Shown piece after piece: positions 1 to 5,248 of a stretch of 5,248 nt of DNA (its first letter is position 1; every line of letters starts with the position of its first letter). The DNA is from an uncultured Collinsella sp. GTDB taxonomy: Bacteria; Actinomycetota; Coriobacteriia; Coriobacteriales; Coriobacteriaceae. The notes beneath the pieces are model-generated. The model saw nothing but the letters and a program-made list of their open reading frames with translations. It was not told the DNA's origin and did no database searches. The translations under genes and the position numbers were made by a program. Location of the stretch: positions 1 to 5,248 of the forward strand of contig CABUTP010000118.1 in assembly GCA_902494545.1 (NCBI GenBank), given 5' to 3'.

Positions 1-446
1 GCGTCTACGTCATGTTCGAACGCGAGGGTACGGCATACTTCTGCGGCCTCGACAATGCCACCGACAATATCAGAACATTCCGCTGCGACCGTATCATTCG
101 CGCTTGGAGGCCTTCGAAAGCCTACGCCATTCCTGCGGATTTCAACCTCAACGATTACTTATTCTTTGAGTTCGATTTTGCCGACCGCCCACCCGTTGCG
201 GCTACGTTCTCGTTCGCGCGTGAAGCGCAGGCCGATATGATCAGCGGTCTCACACGCGGACGAGGCGAACTCATGCGCACCGAAGCAGGTTGGACCTGGA
301 CCGTTGACGTGCGCGACTTTGAAGCCGCAGCCTCGTTTTGCATGGCCCATGCCATGGATGGTATGAGGCCCGTCGCCCCCGATTCTCTCAGGCAGGCGTG
401 GAATCACCTCATCGAAAGGACGGTGCACGAGCATGCCCGTGCGTAA
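1..446 (+). CDS. WYL-domain transcriptional regulator, C-terminal part (5' end outside window)
   Basis: Probable ligand- or nucleic-acid-sensing transcriptional regulator of the WYL family. The reading frame is open from position 3 with no stop before the ATG at 12, and the protein begins in the middle of a WYL fold, so the true start and any N-terminal helix-turn-helix lie upstream of the window. Numbering from the Met at 12, the degenerate WYL strand is A8-Y9-F10 followed by CGLD. The conserved R-x-F-R-x-D-x-I element is R21, F23, R24, D26, I28. Residues about 60-138 look like the WCX (WYL C-terminal extension) domain, ending in the usual P-x-x-L-x-x-x-W-x-x-L helix. The stop (TAA, 444-446) lies inside the next gene, another WYL protein, so the two are almost certainly co-transcribed and translationally coupled. 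This pairing resembles actinobacterial PafB/PafC, which would make this the PafB-like partner, but that assignment is inference. Confidence 0.85.
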   Translation, partial: VYVMFEREGTAYFCGLDNATDNIRTFRCDRIIRAWRPSKAYAIPADFNLNDYLFFEFDFADRPPVAATFSFAREAQADMISGLTRGRGELMRTEAGWTWTVDVRDFEAAASFCMAHAMDGMRPVAPDSLRQAWNHLIERTVHEHARA

Positions 447-1350
447 ACTCACCAGCGAGCAAAGACTCTCGCGCTCCATCGACATCATGGAGGCCCTCTA
501 CGCCGCCGGCGAGAATGGCATGACACGAGACGAGCTTTGCAGCCGCTTTGATATCACGGGGGCATCGCTCGACGAGATTCTCGAGATCGTCTCGACGCTT
601 GCGGACCGAGAATCGGGCGCACGTATTATCTGCGAACGCCGCGGCGAGTGCGTGGTCCTCACCGGTGATGCGGGGCGCGTGCTTCCGCTGCGCCTGAGTG
701 CCGCCGAGGGCGCCGTGCTCAACCATGAACTTGAATCATTGGGGATCGAACCCCAAGCGGCGGCTCGAATACGGCGCGCCCTTCTTCCCAAAGAGCTCGG
801 TTACAACCAGCGCGTCTTTGACACCGTCACCCACGGATCGCACTGGCAGCAGCTGAGCTGCGCCATTCGGGACGGCGTTCGCTGCCGCATCTCGTATCGC
901 TCGATGGATGACACACAAGCGCGCGAGCGTTTGGTCGACCCCTTGCGCATCACAACAAACGGCGACCAAACGTATCTGATTGCCTGGGATGTCGCGGTCG
1001 ACGAACAGCGTACCTATCGTATGGATAAAATCGAGGGCCTGGTCTTGACCGACGACTCCGTCGTGCGCCACGCACCGGAGCCCGCAACCCTCCACGACTC
1101 CCTCGCCCAGGCGGAGCGGAGCGCGAAGCTTCTCATGCCGCGCGCCTTGGCAGAGCGCCTAGACTGGCCCGGCATTATGTCGATTGAACCCAATGGGGCG
1201 GACAGCTCAACAGTGAATGTGCGCTACGGCTCCGAGCGCTGGCTGTTAAGCCAGGTAATCGCAGCGGGCGGGGCCATCCGCATCTTGGATGACCCCGCCC
1301 TGTCAGAGCGTCTGTGCGATATGGCAAAATCCCTCGTCTGTCCGCTTTAG
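433..1350 (+). CDS. WYL-domain transcriptional regulator (PafC-like)
   Basis: Complete 305-residue WYL-family regulator. A winged-helix-like N-terminus spans about residues 13-60, with a turn near ITGAS (41-45). A linker containing P85-L-R-L-S-A90 follows, as is common just before the WYL fold. The WYL domain spans about 136-205: the name motif reads T180-Y181-L182 (tryptophan replaced), and the R-x-Y-R-x-D-x-I element is R193, Y195, R196, D198, I200. A WCX-type domain covers about 228-303. The ATG at 433 overlaps the end of the upstream WYL gene by 14 bases, with AAAGGA at 415-420 as a rather distant ribosome binding site, which suggests coupled translation. In mycobacteria and Arthrobacter, the PafB-PafC pair activates a LexA-independent DNA damage response. 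The tandem arrangement here fits that type, but the true orthology is not proven. The helix after the turn is acidic (D47, E48, E51) with no basic residue until R59, which is unusual for a DNA-recognition helix. The stop overlaps that of the convergent helicase gene. Confidence 0.88.
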   Translation: MPVRKLTSEQRLSRSIDIMEALYAAGENGMTRDELCSRFDITGASLDEILEIVSTLADRESGARIICERRGECVVLTGDAGRVLPLRLSAAEGAVLNHELESLGIEPQAAARIRRALLPKELGYNQRVFDTVTHGSHWQQLSCAIRDGVRCRISYRSMDDTQARERLVDPLRITTNGDQTYLIAWDVAVDEQRTYRMDKIEGLVLTDDSVVRHAPEPATLHDSLAQAERSAKLLMPRALAERLDWPGIMSIEPNGADSSTVNVRYGSERWLLSQVIAAGGAIRILDDPALSERLCDMAKSLVCPL

Positions 1351-4241
1351 CGGCGCCGCTCGTGGCGCGCGCGCCACAACTGTAGATAGTGCCCGATTTG
1401 TGCCGACTCGATGCGCTGATAGGAACTCGTGGGCAGCGACGTTAAGAATTTCTTGCCGTAGCCCTTCGTCACCAGGCGCGGGTCGGCCAAGATGAGTACG
1501 CCACAATCGGTCGATGAGCGAATGAGGCGACCGGCGGCCTGCTTGACCTCGAGCACGGCCTCGGGCAGCGAATAGCGCGCCCAAGCGCGGTCTTCACGCA
1601 GATTGCGCTCGCATGAGAGCGGGTCTGTAGGGCTCGAAAACGGCAGCTTGGGGATGATGACGCAGCGCAGCGTCTCGCCGCTGGCGTCAAACCCCTCCCA
1701 AAAGGCCTTCAGCGCAAAGAGCGACGAGGTCGGTTCGTTGATAAAGCGATCGCGCAGACGGCGAGGAGACGAGTTGCGCTGCTGGCAGTTGAGTTCCAGA
1801 CCCGCACGAGCCATCTTGGGCTCGACGCGAGCGTACAGTTCCTCCATGTCACGCCTGTTGGTGAACAGCGTGAGAACCGAGCCGCCCATGGCAAGATGAG
1901 CGTCGACCAGCACACGCTCGAGCGCCGAAAGATAGCTCTCACGATCGCGCGGATCGGGAATATCCCCAGCCACGACCACGGCCATATTCGAATCGAAGTC
2001 GTAGCTCGAATCCAAGTGCAGCGACGATGATGTCGAGGCACCGATGCGATCGAGGCCGACGGCGTGGTTAAAGTGCTCAAAGCTCTTGGAAACCGTCATG
2101 GTCGCCGATGCAAAGATAGCCGTGTGGACCTCGGGCAGCCACTCGGTTGCCAAGGCCTCACCAATATCGATGCGCTCCGCGGTCATCGACTCGCCGCCGG
2201 CGCGCAATCTGCGATTGACTTGCAGCGAGTACACGTAGTGTTCGTCTGTACCGTCAATGATGAGCTTGAGGTTCTCGACCAGCTCGTGTAGGCGGCGCGA
2301 GATATCACCCAGGTCGACAACAACCTCGGGCTTGTCGGCGGCGACGGCTTGTACCAGCGCGTCGACGCTCTTGTCAGCTTGTTCCAATGCGTCGATGGCA
2401 GTGTAGGCCGACTGTAAGAAATCATGCCAGTCGTCAGATTCGCGCAGCTCGGGGCCAATCCATAGGTTCGCATTGTCATAGCCCCCGCGCGCACGGCGGC
2501 CAAGCTCGCGAACGCCGTCAAACACATCGGCGATTGCCATGCTCGCGCGCGCAACCGTCGACGTCGCCTTGGCGGTTAGACCCAGGTAGAGCGTAGAGCC
2601 CTCCGAAGCTGCCAAATCGCGGGAAACCTGGCTCAGTGCACCGGTGCTCGAGCCACCCAGGCGCTCAAACAGAACGCGCGATTCATCCGCCGACACCACG
2701 CGCGCCCATTGACGGCGCGCCTCGCGCTCGATGGAGTGGGCCTCATCGATCACCCAGTGACGAATTGGAGGCAAGATTCTGCCCTCGGCCGCAACGTTGC
2801 GGAACAGCAGGGAATGGTTGGTGACCACCACATCGGCATGCGCCGCGCGACGGCGGGCGCCGTGGACCAGGCATTTATCGGGGAAAAACGGGCAGAGGCG
2901 ACGGGCGCACTCGCGCGACGCCGTCGTAAAGTCGGGACGGTTGACGCTGCGCCAGCGAATGCCGAGCGAGTCGAGGTCGCCATCGGCCGACTGGCACACG
3001 TACGCCATGATGACCGCGACTGCCGTAAGCGTGTCGGCAGGATCGCGCTTAGTCGTAATTTCAACTTGGCCGCGGCTCATGCGCTCAAGCTTGCGCAAGC
3101 ATGGATAGTGGTCATAGCCCTTGAGGGCGCAAAACGATAGGCCTCCGTCCAGCTGCTCGGCAAGTTTGGGCAGCTCGTGATACATGAGCTGGTCGGCAAG
3201 ATTATTCGATTTAGTCGCGATACCAACCGTGATGTTGTTGCGGCGCGCGGCCTCGGCAAAAGGCACCAGGTAAGCCATCGATTTACCGACGCCCGTCCCC
3301 GCCTCGATCACGCGATGCGTTCCCGTAACGAGTGCGTCACGGACCTCGAGCGCCATCGCGATCTGCTCATCGCGCGGCTCGTACGTGGGATACATGCGAT
3401 TAACCAAGCCGCCCGGGGCATAGTCCGCCTCGATTTCCTCGCGGCTCGGCATCTTAAGGACCGGTAGCTCGTCCGCATCAACGCGATCATCGGCCCGGTC
3501 GGCCTTGAGTACGTCGGCGCGGGCGGCGCTGAGAGAGAAGATGGAACCGGGGTTCTGTCCCGCCAAGAACGAGAAGATGGGACGATAGGACCAGGGTACG
3601 TCGGGGTGCATGTCGGCCAGGCGCGCCATTAAGCCCTGGGGCAAGTCGGTGAGCGCCACGAGCAACACGCGCCACACACCACACAGGGCGTCGACATCGG
3701 CGTTGGCGCGGTGCGACACCGAGTCGCAGCCAAACAGGTCGGCCATGAAAGAGAGCTTATGCGAGGCCAGGCGCGGAAGTGCGATGCGCGACAGTGCCAG
3801 CGAATCGATCCAGATGTCGCTGACGTTCACACCGCCCTTGACCGACTCGATAAACGAGCGGTCGAAGGTGGCGTTATGCGCAATCACCGGGCAGCCGCCG
3901 ACAAAATCGGCGAGAGCGGCCACGGCATCGACGGCCGATGGGGCATCCACCACATCGGCGTTTGTAATGCTCGTGAGTTCGGTAATCTCGGCGGGAATCA
4001 GCTGCTTGGGATGCACGAAGGTATCGAACCGATCGACAACCTCGCGGCCAGAAAGGCGGGCCGCCGAGATCTCGATAAGCTCGTTGTCCTGCACCGAAAG
4101 ACCCGTGGTCTCGGTATCGAGGACGATAACATCTTCTTCGATGAGGCCAAACGCTTGGGTTTTGGCGCGCTCGGCAAGCGTGGCATAGGAATCGATGACA
4201 AACTGCGGCGTTCCCGACGAAACAGCGTCCTCGATTAGCAT
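1347..4241 (-). CDS. dinG: DinG-family ATP-dependent DNA helicase with N-terminal DEDDh 3'-5' exonuclease
   Basis: Fusion of a DnaQ-like proofreading-type exonuclease and an XPD/DinG superfamily 2 helicase, 964 residues, close to the roughly 900-930 of Firmicutes DinG fusions. It is expected to process DNA repair or R-loop/D-loop intermediates in the cytoplasm. Exonuclease, about residues 36-195: ExoI D42-T-E44, ExoII H122-N123 with D127, ExoIII H177 and D182, a complete DEDDh set. Linker, about 200-280. Helicase: Q-motif region Y287-x2-R-D-E-Q293; Walker A G315-T-G-V-G-K320-S; DEAH box D499-E-A-H502; motif III S712-A-T-M; motif V region W848-E-G-F-D852; motif VI Q901-x2-G-R905-x2-R908. Four cysteines, C381, C445, C450 and C457 (spacing x63, x4, x6), match the Fe-S cluster pattern of E. 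coli DinG. The ATG at 4239-4241 sits in ATGCTAA, overlapping the ddl stop by 7 bases. The local Shine-Dalgarno is weak, so translation is probably coupled to ddl. The stop overlaps that of the convergent WYL gene. Confidence 0.96.
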   Translation of the reverse strand: MLIEDAVSSGTPQFVIDSYATLAERAKTQAFGLIEEDVIVLDTETTGLSVQDNELIEISAARLSGREVVDRFDTFVHPKQLIPAEITELTSITNADVVDAPSAVDAVAALADFVGGCPVIAHNATFDRSFIESVKGGVNVSDIWIDSLALSRIALPRLASHKLSFMADLFGCDSVSHRANADVDALCGVWRVLLVALTDLPQGLMARLADMHPDVPWSYRPIFSFLAGQNPGSIFSLSAARADVLKADRADDRVDADELPVLKMPSREEIEADYAPGGLVNRMYPTYEPRDEQIAMALEVRDALVTGTHRVIEAGTGVGKSMAYLVPFAEAARRNNITVGIATKSNNLADQLMYHELPKLAEQLDGGLSFCALKGYDHYPCLRKLERMSRGQVEITTKRDPADTLTAVAVIMAYVCQSADGDLDSLGIRWRSVNRPDFTTASRECARRLCPFFPDKCLVHGARRRAAHADVVVTNHSLLFRNVAAEGRILPPIRHWVIDEAHSIEREARRQWARVVSADESRVLFERLGGSSTGALSQVSRDLAASEGSTLYLGLTAKATSTVARASMAIADVFDGVRELGRRARGGYDNANLWIGPELRESDDWHDFLQSAYTAIDALEQADKSVDALVQAVAADKPEVVVDLGDISRRLHELVENLKLIIDGTDEHYVYSLQVNRRLRAGGESMTAERIDIGEALATEWLPEVHTAIFASATMTVSKSFEHFNHAVGLDRIGASTSSSLHLDSSYDFDSNMAVVVAGDIPDPRDRESYLSALERVLVDAHLAMGGSVLTLFTNRRDMEELYARVEPKMARAGLELNCQQRNSSPRRLRDRFINEPTSSLFALKAFWEGFDASGETLRCVIIPKLPFSSPTDPLSCERNLREDRAWARYSLPEAVLEVKQAAGRLIRSSTDCGVLILADPRLVTKGYGKKFLTSLPTSSYQRIESAQIGHYLQLWRARHERRR
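1349..1377. repeat. Two adjacent perfect palindromes at the convergent gene junction
   Basis: Positions 1349-1360 (AGCGGCGCCGCT, 12 bp) and 1362-1377 (GTGGCGCGCGCGCCAC, 16 bp) are each perfectly self-complementary and separated by one base. They lie over the last codons of the minus-strand helicase gene (the Arg-rich tail WRARHERRR) and directly follow the stop of the plus-strand WYL gene. On the plus strand the WYL transcript could fold here, but no U-run follows (AACTGTAGATAG), so this is not a classical intrinsic terminator. The palindromes could be a pause or Rho-assisted structure, or simply a by-product of CGC/GCG codons. Confidence 0.55.
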
Positions 4242-5200
4242 GCAACGCCCGCTCGACGAAGTCCCATACGAATCAGACTGTCACAGACCTGCGGGAACGT
4301 CATGTCATCGGTGTGGCGAATCTCATCCGGATACAGCGACGTATCGGTCATGCCGGGAATCGTGTTGGTCTCGAGGATGACGGGGCCATCCTCGCTCACG
4401 ATAAAGTCGCTGCGCGAGATACCCAGGCAGCCGAGCGCCTTATGTGCAGCACAGGCGAGCTCCTGCGCGCGAGCGTAGTTCTCGGGCGAAATCTGTGCCG
4501 GAATGCGATGGATATCCGTGGGGTCCACATACTTCACGTCCAGATCGTAGAACTCGCAGTCCTCGGGCTTTCGGATCTCAACGATCGGCAGGGCGCGCAC
4601 GTCATCCTCGCCGTATACGCCGACGGTGATCTCGGTACCCTCGATACACTTCTCGACCAGCACTTTGTCTCCGTACTCAAACGCCTTGGCAATTGCCGCG
4701 GGCAGCTCGGAGGGCTCATGGACCAGGGAAATGCCATAGCTGGAACCGTTTACGGCCGGTTTCACAAAGCAGCGCTCGCCACAAACCTCGACGATATGAT
4801 CGATATCGACTTCATCGCCCACTTCGAGCGCAAGGCCGGGGGCAATGGGAATGCCCGCCTTGGCGTACAGGAGCTTCGAGACCTCCTTGTCGGCACCGCA
4901 GGCGCTGGCAAGCACACCCGAGGCCGTGTAGGGGATACCCAGGGTCTCCATGGCACCCTGCATGGCGCCGTCCTCACCGCCGGCGCCATGCATGGCGATA
5001 AATGCCACGTCAAAGCCGCCGGTCGCCATGGTTACCATAAAGTCATCGGCAGCCGTGTCGAGCAGCTCCACCGAAGTGTAGCCGGCCTCCTTCAGGGCCA
5101 CCACGACGTTCTTTCCCGAACTGAGCGAAATCTCGCGCTCGGCGGAATGACCGCCCGCCAAGACCGCTACGTGCATGTTCTCTAGGCTTTTACCCGGCAT
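4235..5200 (-). CDS. ddl: D-alanine--D-alanine ligase
   Basis: ATP-grasp ligase joining two D-alanines into the dipeptide that MurF adds to the peptidoglycan precursor; cytoplasmic, and the target of cycloserine. The protein has 321 residues (E. coli DdlB 306). Visible landmarks: the N-terminal signature around G16-G17 with E21-R-E-I-S-L, where E21 matches the D-Ala-binding Glu15 of DdlB; HGAGGEDG at 71-78; ATP-binding K147 and the G152-S153-S154 loop; VLVEK with E183 and E187; omega-loop Y218-D219 to K223-Y224, where Y224 matches DdlB Tyr216; R263 and D265; E277 and N279 as metal ligands; and PGMT with S288. The Tyr at 224 argues for a D-Ala-D-Ala product rather than a VanA-type D-Ala-D-Lac product. 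The first ATG is preferred because an AGGAGG lies 9 bases upstream; Met9 has no comparable site. It appears to be the first gene of an operon with dinG, whose start codon it overlaps. Confidence 0.97.
   Translation of the reverse strand: MPGKSLENMHVAVLAGGHSAEREISLSSGKNVVVALKEAGYTSVELLDTAADDFMVTMATGGFDVAFIAMHGAGGEDGAMQGAMETLGIPYTASGVLASACGADKEVSKLLYAKAGIPIAPGLALEVGDEVDIDHIVEVCGERCFVKPAVNGSSYGISLVHEPSELPAAIAKAFEYGDKVLVEKCIEGTEITVGVYGEDDVRALPIVEIRKPEDCEFYDLDVKYVDPTDIHRIPAQISPENYARAQELACAAHKALGCLGISRSDFIVSEDGPVILETNTIPGMTDTSLYPDEIRHTDDMTFPQVCDSLIRMGLRRAGVAC
4959..4992. repeat. 12-bp perfect inverted repeat inside ddl
   Basis: Arms TGCATGGCGCCG (4959-4970) and CGGCGCCATGCA (4981-4992) are exact reverse complements with a 10-base loop (4971-4980). 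In the ddl mRNA this could form a GC-rich hairpin at about codons 70-81, over the conserved HGAGGEDG motif and the following AMQ. The repeat partly follows from the protein sequence (M-H-G-A before the motif core and G-A-M-Q after it), so it may have no function. Confidence 0.6.
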
Positions 5201-5207
5201 GGGCAGA

Positions 5208-5216
5208 CTCCTCCTC
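5208..5216 (-). promoter_or_regulatory. Shine-Dalgarno sequence of ddl
   Basis: Read on the minus strand the segment is GAGGAGGAG, with AGGAGG (5210-5215) ending 9 bases before the ATG at 5200. It is by far the strongest ribosome binding site in the window and decides the start of ddl in favour of the first Met over Met9. Confidence 0.85.
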
Positions 5217-5240
5217 TATAATTTCTGCAGCTGATACCAT

Positions 5241-5246
5241 ATTGTA
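5241..5246 (-). promoter_or_regulatory. Candidate -10 box of the ddl-dinG promoter
   Basis: Read on the minus strand the hexamer is TACAAT, one change from TATAAT, in an AT-rich patch within an otherwise GC-rich region. It lies about 40 bases upstream of the ddl start and would give a short leader of roughly 30-35 bases. The matching -35 element would fall beyond the end of the window, so the promoter cannot be confirmed here. No operator, riboswitch or SOS-box-like sequence is visible in the 48 bases available. Confidence 0.45.
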
Positions 5247-5248
5247 GC

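Noticed and set aside
14..21. GTTCGAAC, reminiscent of half of an actinobacterial LexA box
   Set aside because: The mycobacterial-type SOS box needs CGAAC, a spacer, then GTTCG; here the order is inverted with no spacer, and it lies inside coding sequence far from any promoter.
1342..1353. Small hairpin CCGC-TTTA-GCGG as a terminator for the WYL operon
   Set aside because: The stem has only 4 bp and no T-run follows on either strand, so it does not qualify as an intrinsic terminator.
2709..3140. 143-codon plus-strand frame opposite the helicase Fe-S region
   Set aside because: Antisense to the conserved cysteine and DEAH-box region of dinG, with no recognisable protein family.
3610..4238. 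Two plus-strand open frames (192 and 175 codons) opposite the exonuclease domain of dinG
   Set aside because: They overlap each other and the well-supported exonuclease domain, have low-complexity Arg/Ser or Gly-rich composition, and show no domain; shadows of the real gene.
4313..5185. 290-codon open frame on the plus strand opposite ddl
   Set aside because: It is entirely antisense to a gene with every Ddl landmark, lacks a recognisable motif or good ribosome binding site, and long antisense frames are common in GC-rich codon-biased genes.
4235..5200. Ddl as a vancomycin-resistance (VanA/VanB-like) D-Ala-D-Lac ligase
   Set aside because: Y224 in the omega loop matches the Tyr typical of D-Ala-D-Ala ligases, and no vanH, vanX or vanS/R neighbour is present.
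1..5248. Defence island, phage or mobile element
   Set aside because: No integrase, transposase, inverted terminal repeats, tRNA att site or CRISPR repeats were seen. WYL and DinG-like proteins do occur in defence loci, but here the helicase is a canonical DinG in an apparent operon with ddl.

Overview
The window is dense, GC-rich bacterial chromosome (by eye around 60% GC) with four protein-coding genes and almost no intergenic space. Two tandem PafB/PafC-like WYL regulators, a DnaQ-DinG fusion that keeps its Fe-S cysteines, and the overall base composition suggest an actinobacterium. My best guess is a gut Coriobacteriia of the Collinsella type. That is inference from gene style; no taxonomic marker is present.

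Layout. Positions 1-446 (+) hold the C-terminal part of a WYL-domain protein whose start lies outside the window. Positions 433-1350 (+) hold a second, complete WYL-domain protein that overlaps the first by 14 bases. Positions 1347-4241 (-) hold a 964-residue fusion of a DEDDh 3'-5' exonuclease and a DinG/XPD-like superfamily 2 helicase, with all catalytic motifs visible. Positions 4235-5200 (-) hold D-alanine--D-alanine ligase, preceded by a strong Shine-Dalgarno sequence and a candidate -10 box. The only non-coding stretch is 5201-5248, the leader of the ligase gene.

How it fits together. The minus-strand pair ddl-dinG overlaps by 7 bases and probably forms one transcript, linking a peptidoglycan precursor enzyme to a DNA repair helicase. 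The plus-strand WYL pair converges on it with overlapping stop codons and two adjacent palindromes at the junction. WYL proteins of the PafBC type are DNA-damage-responsive activators in mycobacteria, and DinG is a damage-associated helicase, so a shared DNA-stress theme is plausible but unproven. I found no CRISPR array, RNA gene, insertion sequence, phage gene or defence-system signature. Most of the window is housekeeping content, and I do not claim a new system in it.
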